Source of the DNA: Megaustenia siamemsis
Taxonomy: Eukaryota; Mollusca; Gastropoda; Stylommatophora; Ariophantidae
DNA: 64,000 bases
NCBI GenBank assembly: GCA_032433765.1
Contig: JAVIAB010000051.1
Coordinates: 52,168,030-52,232,029 of the forward strand
Direction: 5' to 3'
This document shows positions 1 through 10,280 of the stretch, one piece after another; the first letter of the stretch is position 1; each line of letters opens with the position of its first letter. The notes beneath the pieces were generated by a model that was given only the letters and a program-made list of their open reading frames with translations, had not been told where the DNA came from and did no database searches. A program made the position numbers and the translations under genes.

Positions 1-1624
1 CAATGGTAGGAGGTCTCCTCTCATGAGACCAGTTTACTATCTGCTGCTCTACTGAAACTTTCAATGGTAGGAGGGTTCCTCTCATGAGACCAGTTTACTA
101 TCTGCTGCTCTACTGAAGCTTCCAATGGTAGGAGGTCTCCTCTCATGAGACCAGTTTACTATCTGCTGCTCTACTGAAACTTTCAATGGTAGGAGGGTTC
201 CTCTCATGAGACCAGTTTACTATCTGCTGCTCTACTGAAGCTTCCAATGGTAGGAGGTCTCCTCTCATGAGACCAGTTTACTATCTGCTGCTCTACTGAA
301 ACTTTCAATGGTAGGAGGGTTCCTCTCATGAGACCAGTTTACTATCTGCTGCTCTACTGAAGCTTCCAATGGTAGGAGGTCTCCTCTCATGAGACCAGTT
401 TACTATCTGCTGCTTTACTGAAACTTTTAATGGTAGAAGGGTTCCTTTCATGAGACCAGTTTACTATCTGCTGCTCTACTGAAACTTTCAATGGTAGGAG
501 GGTTCCTCTCATGAGACCAGTTTACTATCTGCTGCTCTACTGAAGCTTCCAATGGTAGGAGGTCTCCTCTCATGAGACCAGTTTACTATCTGCTGCTCTA
601 CTGAAACTTTTAATGGTAGAAGGGTTCCTTTCATGAGACCAGTTTACTATCTGCTGCTCTACTGAAACTTTCAATGGTAGGAGGGTTCCTCTCATGAGAC
701 CAGTTTACTATCTGCTGCTTTACTGAAGCTTTCAATGGTAGAAGGGTTCCTCTCATGAGACCAGTTTACTATCTGCTGCTCTACTGAAACTTTCAATGGT
801 AGGAGGGTTCCTCTCATGAGATCAGTTTACTATCTGCTGCTCTACTGAAGCTTCCAATGGTAGAAGGGTTCCTCTCATGAGACCAGTTTACTATCTGCTG
901 CTCTACTGAAGCTTTCAATTGTAGAAGGGTTCCTCTCATGAGATCAGTTTACTATCTGCTGCTCTACTGAAACTTTCAATTGTAGAAGGGTTCCTCTCAT
1001 AAGACCAGTTTACTATCTGCTGCTTTACTGAAACTTTCAATTGTAGAAGGGTTCCTCTCATAAGACCAGTTTACTATCTGCTGCTCTACTGAAACTTTCA
1101 ATTGTAGAAGGGTTCCTCTCATGAGATCAGTTTACTATCTGCTGCTTTACTGAAGCTTTCAATTGTAGAAGGGTTCCTCTCATAAGACCAGTTTACTATC
1201 TGCTGCTCTACTGAAACTTTCAATGGTAGGAGGGTTCCTCTCATGAGACCAGTTTACTATCTGCTGCTCTACTGAAGCTTCCAATGGTAGGAGGTCTCCT
1301 CTCATGAGACCAGTTTACTATCTGCTGCTCTACTGAAACTTTCAATGGTAGGAGGGTTCCTCTCATGAGACCAGTTTACTATCTGCTGCTTTACTGAAAC
1401 TTTCAATGGTAGGAGGGTTCCTCTCATGAGACCAGTTTACTATCTGCTGCTCTACTGAAGCTTCCAATGGTAGAAGGGCTCCTCTCATGAGACCAGTTTA
1501 CTATCTACTGCTCTTCTGAAGCTTCCAATGGTAGGAATGTTTCCTTTCAATAGACAGTTTACTAACTTTCTCTACTGAAGCTTCCAGTGGTAGAAGGGTT
1601 CCTATTGTTAGACCAGTTTACTAA
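1..1624. repeat. 61-bp satellite array, about 26 copies
   Basis: Units of 61 bp begin with CAATGGTAGGAGG and contain CAGTTTACTATCTGCTGCT. Two unit types largely alternate, giving a 122-bp higher-order repeat: type A has GGTCTC before and GAGACC after CTCTCAT, a perfect 6-bp hairpin, and type B has GGGTTC in the first arm and loses it. Units near the left edge are almost identical; those from about 850 and especially beyond 1500 are increasingly diverged, the usual picture at the edge of an array. The array runs off the left end, so its full size is unknown. It lies in an intron of the Mint/X11 gene. Confidence 0.97.
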
Positions 1625-1635
1625 AAATGAGTATT

Positions 1636-1776
1636 AGAGATTTTTCTGGGAAGAAAATCATGTAGCGTGATAACAACCACATCACCCAAAAATGTTCTGT
1701 GGTCATAGAAAAATATGATCATCATATTCACTAAACGTCTTGCACGGCGTGAAGTCAACCTTTACTTTACTTTTTA
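1636..1776 (+). mobile_element. Old 3' fragment of SINE family A
   Basis: Matches the body and tail of the SINE at 40502-40868 in order: TTTTTCTGGGAA, then CCACATCACCCAAAAATG, then an inexact GCACGGCGTGAAG block and the ending TTTACTTTACT. The tRNA heads are missing and divergence is high, so this is an old truncated copy next to the satellite. Confidence 0.6.
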
Positions 1777-2673
1777 TCACTTTCCTTGGAGCACAAAACG
1801 ACACCTGTCAATTACTGATTCTTGTTTAGAATAATTTGCCTTTGCTCTTCCCACAGGATTCAGGAGCATTGAGCATTTATTTCTTTAGGTTTTTTTTTGC
1901 CTTTACCTTTTGGCACTATTTATATCTTCTCAATGGGTTTATGACCAAACATCTCTAATTATAGTACTTAATTTGCTACAAATATATCATGTTCATCTCC
2001 ATTTTGTTTATAATGTCCAGTTATATAGTTTATTGCCTGACTGTATTATGCATAATTGTATTTATTATTACTAATGGCCATGCAAAGTATGTAGCATAGA
2101 CATGTTTTTGAAGGTTCAGTATGTTTGTTTTTAAGGTCATGTCTTTAGTAAAATGCAGGCTTGAAATTTCAAATTTTAATGGAATGGCCATTTTTATTGT
2201 TATTGAGGAAATAACTTATATTTACCGAAGAACTGAAATTTATTGAAGATTGAGTAATCTGATAACTTTGTTATTCCATCAGCTGGCTAATTTCATTCAA
2301 GGAAAATGTTTATTAAAAAAGTAAATGAAAGTTTACTTTATAAGTATTGATTATACAAAATTCACAAAGTAATTCATGTTTACTAATACATTATCTCGAA
2401 TTAAAAACATCTTCTTTCAAAAGTATGGATAATTGGTTAATTGTGCACATTAACTGTTTTCTTTGGAACAGTTCCTGAAGAAGTGTGATTTGATTTAAGA
2501 ATAGGGTTAAGTTGTGGCATAACTTTAATCTTGACTTTGATTTGAACTGCTAAAGCTGAGTCTGCATGTTAGCAACACCAGTAAATTGACTATAGCTGAA
2601 ATATTATGTTAATGCGTAATTATTTGCACCTTTAAAGAGTAGTCTTTAAGTTGTCTTTTTTATGATACTATAG
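1777..2673. other. Intron, no recognised feature
   Basis: AT-rich intronic sequence. It ends in a pyrimidine-rich stretch and TAG acceptor that fits the exon starting at 2674. I see no repeat family or coding signal inside. Confidence 0.6.
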
Positions 2674-2789
2674 ATTCAGATACAGATGAAGAAACTGACA
2701 GACTTCTGCAGAAGCAATACCAGGAAAGAGATAAACATGTAGAAATACCAGAACTCAGTGACCCAGCTGCTGCAGGCCGGAGGTCAGAG
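2674..2789 (+). CDS. APBA1: Mint/X11 exon a (linker upstream of PTB)
   Basis: A 116-nt coding exon bounded by ...CTATAG and GAG|GTAAGA. It starts with the last two bases of a split codon and ends in phase 0. The translation contains DEETDRLLQKQYQERD and ends ...PAAAGRRSE: an acidic, charged segment of the kind that precedes the PTB domain in Mint/X11 proteins. On its own it could not be named. Assignment rests on phase continuity with the 31-nt exon at 6379 and through it with the PTB exons, and on the DEETDRLL-like stretch. Mint proteins are cytoplasmic and synaptic adaptors that bind Munc18, CASK and the NPxY tails of amyloid-precursor-type receptors. The N-terminal exons lie left of the window. 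The symbol denotes the presumed single invertebrate orthologue of APBA1-3. Confidence 0.8.
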
Positions 2790-3689
2790 GTAAGAATTAA
2801 TAATTTTAAATTGAGTGCTGACATTAAACAAAACATTTGTTGTGGTTTTCTGTAATTTTAAATAATTTCTGATGATAGAAAGATTAAAATTGCTATGTAT
2901 TAGATTGTGGTGAGAAGTATATTTAAAAGATGATTAGAAACAGTAAGGTGGAAATGAGGGCATAGATGGAACTGGAAAGATTAGTGCAAAGTAGAAACAA
3001 ATGGTAACAGTTTTCTTCTTATTTGTTCTTTGTTATGTAACTACATCGTTCTCTCACATAAAATTGCCCGTTTTTGGTCATAAAGGAATAAGTGAAGACT
3101 ATTTTTTTTATCACTCAACACTCACCATGAAGCAGACAGTCTTAGACAACTCTTTGTTTTATCCACATGTGCATACATAAGTTTGTCCAATTGCTCATAT
3201 GGTAACCATGTGTGATCATGTCACAATGTACAAGATTAGAGTGCTTTCAAAATGAGGTAACATAAATGATACTGGACTCTACTTTTGATACCAACAATGA
3301 GAAAAGATTTATAACCAGTCTACTGTTCTTAAACTCAGTTGCTCAGGTTAAAATCTCAATGAATGTTACTGATGACCGGAGGCATTCATTGCACAAAAAC
3401 ATGGCCATTGGTAAAGCTTTCAGAATCAAGTATGAATTGCCATGGATAATGCAGAGTGAAAAGACAATATATACAGGTGAAAAAATGTTGAAACTATACT
3501 CAAAGGAAAATATTGGGTTGTCCAGTTGGAAAACTATCAAAAAGTCATGCTGTTATCATCCGTTGGTGCAAATTAGAACAATGTACATATAGCCTTTGAA
3601 ATTAAACAGTATTTGTTGTATAAACTTAAACTCTGAAGCAAATACCATCAACACAGTGACAAAGGAACTTCAAATTTGAGCCATAATAA

Positions 3690-3875
3690 ACATTTTATTA
3701 ACAGATGCAACATTGGCTTTTAATCCCTTCAACGTACAGAATAACTAGAGCTCCCAGGGAAAGAGACAAAGAATAAGGCCAAAATATATTTGGAGCAGTC
3801 AGGTGGAAGCAGAGATGAAGAGAATGGGGAAAACTATGGAACAATATGAAGAGAAAACAATAGGCAGACAGAACC
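3690..3875 (+). mobile_element. LINE family H, decayed C-terminal fragment
   Basis: Homologous to the better preserved copies at 44097-44390 and 50085-50330: shares GGAAAGAGACAAAGAATAAGG, then GAGCAG.CAGGTGGAAGCAG and AGAGATGAAGA. These encode the basic RGRPK...WRR tail typical of LINE reverse transcriptase ORFs. Frames are broken. Confidence 0.55.
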
Positions 3876-3944
3876 ATCTCTATTTTTATCATTGAGAGTT
3901 TTCATGTTTTCAGGTAGATTATTTTTCCTATTAATTTTGCCCAG

Positions 3945-4215
3945 GCAGTGACTATTTTTTCGGTCTGCTCTTTTTAATTTTAAAATGTCAAGGGTTCTTT
4001 AACATGCACAGAATTCATGCAGGACCTTCCTGTTTTTTGCCATTATCTGAGAGGGCTAGACATTGAATCTCACTACCCAGAGATCAAGGGAAGGTTAAAT
4101 CACAAAGAAACCACATATTTGATTTAAAATAAATATTGAAATCAATTTCTCCACCGCTTGTGGGTGGGAATCAAACCCAGGACCTTTTTGTTCAGAGGCC
4201 ACCTGGCCCATACCA
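3945..4215 (-). mobile_element. tRNA-derived SINE-like element (minus)
   Basis: Read on the minus strand, the right end (about 4150-4215) carries GGTCCTGGGTTTGATTCCC, a good RNA polymerase III B box, preceded by tRNA-like sequence. The body extends left to a stretch with TGCATGAATTC and GTTAAAGAACCC. The B box and layout support a tRNA-headed SINE. No close relative is visible in the window and I could not define target duplications. Confidence 0.5.
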
Positions 4216-4479
4216 GTAAATTATAAAATGTATTGTATTTTGCTACATAGTTATTTAGTTGATTTGATGACTTCATGAAAAAAATGTTAATGAAGATAGC
4301 CAAAATATCTTAGTATCTTCTGCTGCTGCTGTGTTCATCTGATGACCATTGCTCTTCATCACCCATACTTTAAAGAAAATTAAGCGGGCTTACATGAGTT
4401 GTAGTTGACTACAATACTTCCTATCTAAACTCAATACATCACATTTTTTTAGCACTGGAGTGTCTTTAGTTTCGATGCC

Positions 4480-4640
4480 AGCTCACTTGACTTGTCCTGT
4501 AGTCTGTTACTAGGGAAACTGAAGAGGTGGAATAGGATCTGACAGTTCTAGTTACTGATCCTGATGCTTGCAGTCAGCTATGAGTCATTGACTGCTTTCA
4601 GCCCTTCTGCTTACAGGCACCTTCACTCTCCCATATCTAG
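4480..4640 (+). mobile_element. Family C repeat, diverged 3' part
   Basis: Shares the block CTGTAGTCTGTTACTAGGG...GGTGGAATAGGATCTG...CTGATCCTGATGCTTGCAGTCAGCTATGA with the family C copies at 40170-40400 and 47810-48110. Old and headless. Confidence 0.45.
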
Positions 4641-5179
4641 ATTTTATGGGAAATGTAGAAAATCATTCTAAATACAGTTATTTACATGTGAAAAGTCCCT
4701 GCTTCATACTGACACTATTATTTTATTACTTAATAAAATTGTATTTCAAAAATATTTCATGATGACCTTTTTTTAATAATTTTACTGCCACAGTTCATGC
4801 TACCAGTTTTGATCATATTTGGTGGAAGATGCACACAGATTACATGTCAAATTTGTTGGCCAGATATACAAAATTGGGGCATCTATTGAATTTCTTGTCT
4901 GCCTGCATCAAAACACTCTTCTTTTTTTTTCTCTTTTTTTTTTTTACTTTTTTTTTCCCTGCCAATTTCTATTCCTCTCACAAAGCCTAATATTGCTTGA
5001 ATATTACAACCTACACATGGCTCATTGTATATTCCTAGACCGACCATATGCTAATGTTGAAAGGCTAAATGATGGATCTTTGTGCATGACTTTCCATCAC
5101 CGGGGTGACTCTCGGAGTTTCATGTTAGTCAGGAAGAATGTTGTCTAAATTCAAGAGGGCTACTGTGAGATCTAGGGTA

Positions 5180-5545
5180 AACATGCTTGCCTGCGTGCTG
5201 CGTTCGATGACTAAAAGAGTACACCTCTTCATCATCTGCCCTTAAAAGGATGTTATGTGGGCGTGTCTGTGTTGTGGCTTGCGGTATAATTGTGATATTT
5301 GTGCCTTTAGGCCCAACACATCCAACTTCTGTGCGACATTTTTGAGAACCAGGTTGTCTTCCTTTTTCGATCCCTACTCGATTGGCCAGACTAGACTGGT
5401 TAGTCTGTCACCATGGAGGCACCACAGAGAGGTGGAGCAGGCTCTGGATGGATCTGGTTCACCAATCCTGGCACAAGCCATAAGCTGTGGGTCGCTGACA
5501 ATTTTCAGCTCTGATGCTGTGAGGTGCACCTTTGCATCCGGGTAG
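5180..5545 (+). mobile_element. Family C retroelement (SINE-like)
   Basis: One of the longest family C copies: a 5' stretch with GATGACTAAAAGAG, then CCCTTAAAAGGATGTTATG, GGGCGTGTCTGTG, GTGCCTTTAGGCCCAACACA, GACTAGACTGGTTAGTCTG and a 3' part with CAATCCTGGCACAAGCC. Copies occur at 6538, 12181, 33773, 40170 and 47810, all on the + strand. TAGACTGGTTAGTCT is a near-palindrome. The 96-codon frame across it is incidental. Confidence 0.65.
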
Positions 5546-6265
5546 ACATGTGATTTTATAATTTCAATATGTGGTTTATAATTTCACAAATTCACATTGC
5601 AGGAAGATCTTACGGTCTGTTATTTGATGTGCGACGGGGATAATCCGATGACTAACTGTGTTTTATCTGTTCGGAATTGGAGTAAAAAATGATGTCCTAA
5701 CATCATCAAGTGCTATGCATTAAAAAAAATATGACGATCATCATATTCAGGAGGACGTGAACTTCCGGTCAATATGGTGGATAGGCAGCAGGAACCATAG
5801 AAGGCTATGTATGAAAAGTGTTCCTTGTTGCAGTGTCCTCATTTTCCAAGTCCGGCTTGTTGCAGGAGCTACTGAATTAAGTGCTTTGTGCACACCGTGA
5901 GCTGTGTGTTTTATCCGTTTTGATCGTGTTTCGATATTCCAATTGTTTACGATGAACGATGATATCATATGACAGGGAACAGTTGACTGTGTTCACTCTC
6001 TGTGCGGTTTCGCCTTATGTCTTTTGGCGTGTGCTGAGACTGCTATGACGGGGACTACAGTTACCTTTCTTTGTTTGGGAGATGAGTTAGTAATTCGGAT
6101 GATTCCACTGGCACGGGCGGTTGAGCAATTATGGATTTTAATTCGTTTGCAGTGATACCGGGGCCTTCCATAACCATTACCTACACATCTTGTGAAGGTT
6201 TTCACAACTAATTCTAAATTATATCTGACATTTTGTTAACCATAGTCTAAATACAATCTTTTCCT

Positions 6266-6267
<2 letters not shown>
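5546..6267. other. Intron, no recognised feature
   Basis: Unassigned intron. ATATGACGATCATCATATTCA near 5728 resembles ATATGATCATCATATTCA near 1713, so a small unclassified repeat may be shared. No coding signal. Confidence 0.4.

Positions 6268-6309
<42 letters not shown>
6268..6309. repeat. Poly(T) tract of about 42 nt
   Basis: Uninterrupted T run about 70 nt upstream of the 31-nt exon acceptor. It could be the reverse of a retroelement poly(A) tail, or lengthen the pyrimidine tract of the acceptor; the sequence does not decide. Confidence 0.9.
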
Positions 6310-6314
<5 letters not shown>

Positions 6315-6378
6315 CTATGTTTGAACGTGCAGCAGAAATTGAATATTGAAAATAATTTTTGCTTTTTTTATTGTGTAG

Positions 6379-6409
6379 GCTGAGACACGGCATTCTAAAG
6401 CCAAAGAAG
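6379..6409 (+). CDS. APBA1: Mint/X11 exon b, a 31-nt exon
   Basis: Bounded by TTTTTTTATTGTGTAG and GTAAGG. It reads AETRHSKAKE plus the first base of a split codon. Entry phase 0 matches the end of the 2674-2789 exon, and exit phase 1 matches the PTB exon at 19308, which begins with the two bases completing the codon. Skipping it would join a phase-0 end to a phase-1 start and shift the frame just before the PTB domain, so it should be constitutive despite its size. The peptide is a basic linker without a recognisable motif. The call rests on splice sites and perfect phase agreement, not on protein similarity. Confidence 0.72.
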
Positions 6410-6537
6410 GTAAGGCATACATACACATAATTGAGTTTGTACATTTTTCTTGTGTTACAGTTGATTTAGATGTTATTGTGAAACTTTAACTTTACCACAT
6501 TAAATTACAGCAATTTATCATTTGTTAACTTTATAAA

Positions 6538-7035
6538 GCCTTGGTGGCTGAATGGTTAGTGTGCTCGCTTCCAAACCAGTAGGGAAATATTTTATATTTG
6601 TTTCTTCTTCTTGATCTACATTATTCCAATTACTCCTCCTCTTCATCAGTCTTTAAAAGGGCATTGAGTGGGCACAAGTTGCACTCTGTCACTGTTTACA
6701 GCAAGCTGCACTGTCTGCTACTTTCCGCTCAACACTTCAATTTCAACATGACATCTTTAAGGTTACTGGGTTTGCAAATCCTCACCTGGCCAGACCAGCT
6801 AGTCTGAGCTATCATAGGGAGGTTGGATAAAATCTTGATTAGTTCTGGTGCACCAATCCCAGCACTGTTGCTCACTCAATGAGTTGCTTGCACAGAACAG
6901 AGACAAATGGTGAAATTTGATAAAATATCTTTACAAAGATTGAAAACTACTAGAATAAAATTTAGATAAGAGAAAGAGTATCTGGGTCTACGCTCTATGG
7001 GCTGGCTAGAGCTCGAAAGGTCAATAGATAGATAG
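6538..7035 (+). mobile_element. SINE: tRNA-like head, family C body, LINE-like 3' tail
   Basis: Begins CCTTGGTGGCTGAATGGTTAG, which resembles a tRNA 5' half with an A box. It continues with the family C body (CTTTAAAAGGGCATTGAGTGG, CCAGACCAGCTAGTCTGA, CACCAATCCCAGCA). From about 6886 it becomes the 3' tail of the LINE G group (GCTTGCACAGAACAGAGAC, AATTTGATAAAATATCTTTA, CTCGAAAGGTCAATAG) and ends in (GATA)n. This is the classic layout of a SINE that borrows a LINE 3' end for reverse transcription. An alternative is a family C copy lying beside an independent LINE tail, but the join shows no target duplication. Confidence 0.6.
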
Positions 7036-7417
7036 AATCCTAGCGTTGGCAGTCAGCTATAGTGTTCTGAATACTTTTAGCTTATTCTCTGTTTGGCTTC
7101 TTGAGCCCCATTTTTGTTTCAAATTTATATTTACATATTGTTAATATACTTGTTGATATATTTATATATTGTTGATACTTGTTTTTGCTACATGTTTAGT
7201 TTTCTTCTTATCTTGAATTCCTCATTTTGTTTTATTTGTATGTATCCTTATTTTTGCTTATTTACAACAACTGTTTGTTAGATAATAAAAAAGTGCTCAT
7301 TTATTGTTAAAGCTCATAGGTTTAAAAAAATTCATTTTGTGTTTGCTAGTTTTAATTTAGAATATTTAGTTCATCAAATTCCAAATTTATTATTTCCAGT
7401 GATATTTTATATATAAA

Positions 7418-7424
<7 letters not shown>

Positions 7425-7457
<33 letters not shown>
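7425..7457. repeat. (TA)n microsatellite
   Basis: About 16 TA units, adjoining the 3' end of the minus-strand retroelement that starts at 7465. Confidence 0.9.
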
Positions 7458-7459
<2 letters not shown>

Positions 7460-7464
7460 CATTT

Positions 7465-7942
7465 CAAGCTTTTGCCGGTGCATAGATAGACCCAGATACT
7501 TTTTCTCTTATCTAAATTTTTATTCTAGCAGTTTTCAATCCTTGTTATTGAGTTATTTGCGGGTCATCATCATTTCACTCTGAACATGTCCATAGGTACT
7601 CAGATCCCTTCCTCAGCAAGTCCCACAGCGTCCAGCAACTGATGACTCCAGTTTTGTGTTGGTTGATAAGTCTTCTTACACGCCCACTAAGTTTCTCATT
7701 TCTGGCTGTGCCTATCTTAACTCCCATATTTTTATCATGCTCATCAAATCACTCAGTATACAGGCATGAGTGTAGTCCTGTGACTCTAACCAGTTGAATG
7801 CCCTGGTCACTGCCATCACCTCAATCGTCATGCTACTCGTGGTCATGACGTATGCACCACTGTCTTCTTTGACTATTCTGCCTGCCGAGTGTGCTGTAAA
7901 TGCCCATGCACTTCTTTGGTGTCATATTACAGATCCGTCTCG
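7465..7942 (-). mobile_element. RNase H element with LINE G-type 3' tail
   Basis: On the minus strand 7942-7557 encodes a broken RNase H-like region (TDGSVI, AWAFTA.SAG, DSGAYVMTT..MT, LLRRGSE, CSE), homologous to those at 22511-23240 and 41870-42775. Directly after the block ending ATAACTCAATAA comes the tail shared with LINE G (GATTGAAAACTGCTAGAATA, AGATAAGAGAAAAAGTATCTG) down to 7465. Its 5' side abuts an A-rich join to a reverse transcriptase fragment at 7955. Stops and frameshifts show it is dead. It links the RNase H family to the LINE G tail. Confidence 0.6.
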
Positions 7943-7954
7943 TTTTTTTTTTTT

Positions 7955-8350
7955 TTAATTTGTTCCACGCTATACCAAGTATTTTCCTTAGACATTTATT
8001 TTCGAATGCGTTCAACTTTGTTTCTATATCTCTTGTTGTTTTCCAGCTCTCATGTGCATACGTAAGGGTTACTAGTACGTTTGATTTGAATAGTCTAAGT
8101 TTTGTGTTTGTGCTGATGAGTTTTGATTTCCACACCTTTTCAAGGCTTCTGAAAGACATTGCTGCTTTAGCTATTCTGATTCTAATTTCTTTACTTGTAT
8201 CCCCTTTCCGATCAATGTTACTTCCAAGATAAAGTGATCAATCTCTTCCACTGGTTTGTTTTCTATATATATTCTGTCTTCTGTTGGAATTAAGCTTTTC
8301 ATGACTTTAGTATTTTCGTGATTGATTTCAAGCCCAATTTTGCTGGCTAT
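7955..8350 (-). pseudogene. LINE reverse transcriptase, C-terminal part
   Basis: Minus-strand translation: ...IGLEINHENTKVMK..., then GSNIDRKGDTSKEIRIRIAKA, then KSKLISTNTKLRLFKSNVL, ESWKTTRDIETKLNAFENKC and LRKILGIAW. This is the palm-to-thumb region of a non-LTR reverse transcriptase, downstream of the catalytic aspartates. One frameshift lies near 8230 and TY.HESW replaces the usual LYGSESW. It stops abruptly at an A-rich join to the RNase H element at 7942, so its own C terminus is missing. Confidence 0.75.
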
Positions 8351-9285
8351 TGATGATAGTTCATTTGATCAGAGGTTTAACAAGCCGCTATCGTAAAAAC
8401 GATTTTGCTTCTTCTTCTTTCCTTCCTCATTTGCCTTTCAGCGTTGAGGGGAGATATTATATGCAGTCTTTTATTCTTCTGTTCACCTCTACTGCTGTTA
8501 TGTTTCCCAGTGTTTCTAACATCCCGTCAATCTATCTTTTTCACAGTTAGCCTTTGGGTTTGGTGCTCTCGCATCGTTTTTTTAAGGCTTGCTGTGTTTT
8601 TTTATTATATATATTTATATATGATCTAATGATTCTCAATTCTGTATGTATACTTTCTATGTAAAACTTGTAATGATAAAACTTACAGATTATGGTTCTT
8701 ATTTATGACATTTTTTTAAATTAAAAAAACAACTCTTTATTATATGATGCTCTCTGTGTTATTCTTGTTTGACTACCCTTGAAGTTCATCTGCTACTTAT
8801 GCTGTAATTAGTCTAATTATATATAGTATATCTGGTTTTCTTTCCCCTATTATTCCATCAGAATCTTGACATTGTCCAAATATTTTGCAAAATTATAAAA
8901 AGTTGCCCTAAATTCAATACTTAATATCCATAAACACATTTGTTAGACATTGTCAAAATATTTGAGTGGAAAAAAAGATAATTCTACTTAATCAATGTTT
9001 CCTCTAAATTTTTCCCAACCATTGAGTGGAACATTTGGTGCTTTGAGCAAAACTATTTTAAATTCAGAGCTACTGCATGGCATTAAAACTTTCATGCAGC
9101 TTATCCGCACACCTTTTTACCCTTAGTAGACACAGACTAAAACGCAGTGCAGCACTCTTGGATACACCTATTTTTAATCACAATTTTTTACACATAACAG
9201 TTCCAAGAAATTTAGCAATATATCTGCTGTTTGTCATTGTTTGGTCAAGTAGCATATATCAAAATGTTCAGGAAAAGCTGTTCTA
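8351..9285. other. Intron, no recognised feature
   Basis: AT-rich intron with pyrimidine-rich stretches at 8400-8620. The frames of 66-74 codons there are low-complexity. Confidence 0.5.
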
Positions 9286-9627
9286 TAGGGTGTTTATAAA
9301 GTCTCACTACACTTGGTATCTAGGTCAATTTGAAAAAAATGTTTATGACGTCATCACAATATGTGCTCAATGGTAAGTTCACTTGTTGCGACAGTTTTCT
9401 TAATGACTTGTCTGGACTTTTAAGGATTCTGTCTTGGATATCTAAACATATTTCATCATTCACAGCAGGCCTACCAGATCGTGGAGCATCTTCCACATTT
9501 CCAGTAGCAATAAACTTATTCAACAAATTTCATTGACAGTGGGAGCACATATTGTGATGACGTCATAAACATTTTTTTTTCAAATTGACCTAGATACCAA
9601 GTGTAGTGAGACTTTATAAACACCCTG
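9286..9627 (-). mobile_element. Mariner/Tc1-type MITE with about 83-bp inverted repeats
   Basis: A 342-bp element between TA dinucleotides (9284-9285 and 9628-9629). The ends, 9286-9368 and 9544-9627, are near-perfect inverted repeats starting with (T/C)AGGGTGTTTATAAAGTC. The middle, read on the minus strand over 9526-9375, encodes VEDAPRSGRPAVND...KSPDKSLRKLSQQ, which resembles the N-terminal DNA-binding (paired-like) domain of mariner-type transposases and runs straight into the opposite repeat. The rest of the transposase is deleted, so this is a non-autonomous internal-deletion derivative. Each repeat contains the palindrome TGACGTCA (9346-9353 and 9558-9565), a consensus CREB/ATF site. 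High arm identity suggests a fairly recent insertion. Confidence 0.9.
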
Positions 9628-9629
9628 TA

Positions 9630-10069
9630 TTAGGCAGTAATTTTATCAATGATATCATAATTGAGGGTTAAATATATGACATCAAGCAAGGCTGTTCCAG
9701 AATTGGATGAAATATGGAAAAATAAACATAAAATTGTATGTTGCAGCTCTACCAAGAAAAGACAGTACAAATTAAAAGTGTTTGGCTGAAAGTGTACTGT
9801 AACCAAAACAATCACGTTTTATATATTAAAAATAAGCGACAACATTTTGATGTGAACTGTATATTTATTAAACATTCCTGTATGGTGCATAAACATGGAC
9901 ATTAAATAAGAAAACAGTAGAAAATTGAAGCCTTTGAAATGTGGAACTATAGGAAAATATGGAGAATTGGGTGGAAAAGACAAACATGGAAGTTCAGAAT
10001 CAGTTGAAAATAAAAAAAAAGAACTACTTAATACAATTTGAAAAAAGTAACTGAAATTTTTTTGACATA
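9630..10069. other. Intron, no recognised feature
   Basis: AT-rich, purine-rich on the + strand. The 125-codon minus-strand frame at 9819-10196 is hydrophobic low-complexity translation and overlaps the LINE D fragment; it is not a gene. Confidence 0.5.
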
Positions 10070-10280
10070 TGAAGAGACATAATACACTTCTAAAAGTCAT
10101 CTTGGAAGGGAAGGTACACAGCAGATGAGGCAGAGGTAGACCAAGACTAGACTGGAGAGATAACATCAAAAAGGTGGACAGGTGAACTTTTGACAATGTG
10201 AACCATCAATGCAAGAGACATAGTAAAATGACGCTCCATGGTAGCCAACCTTCATTGCGGAGACGGCACCCAATAAATGA
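10070..10280 (+). mobile_element. LINE family D, 3' fragment
   Basis: Reads across broken frames as a LINE C terminus: ...LLKVILEG.., RGR.RPRL.W..NIKK, RSMVANL. Matches the fragments at 27335-27580, 45460-45605, 45820-46072 and 63440-64000. TTTTTTTGACATATGAAGAGACA precedes it. Confidence 0.65.

Noticed and set aside
1..1624. CRISPR-like array of repeats and spacers.
   Set aside because: The whole 61-bp unit repeats with no unique spacers, and the window is clearly animal DNA.
3266..3592. 108-codon + frame in the intron after exon a.
   Set aside because: No recognisable domain, weak composition, no splice signals in phase, and a 65-codon antisense frame over the same stretch.
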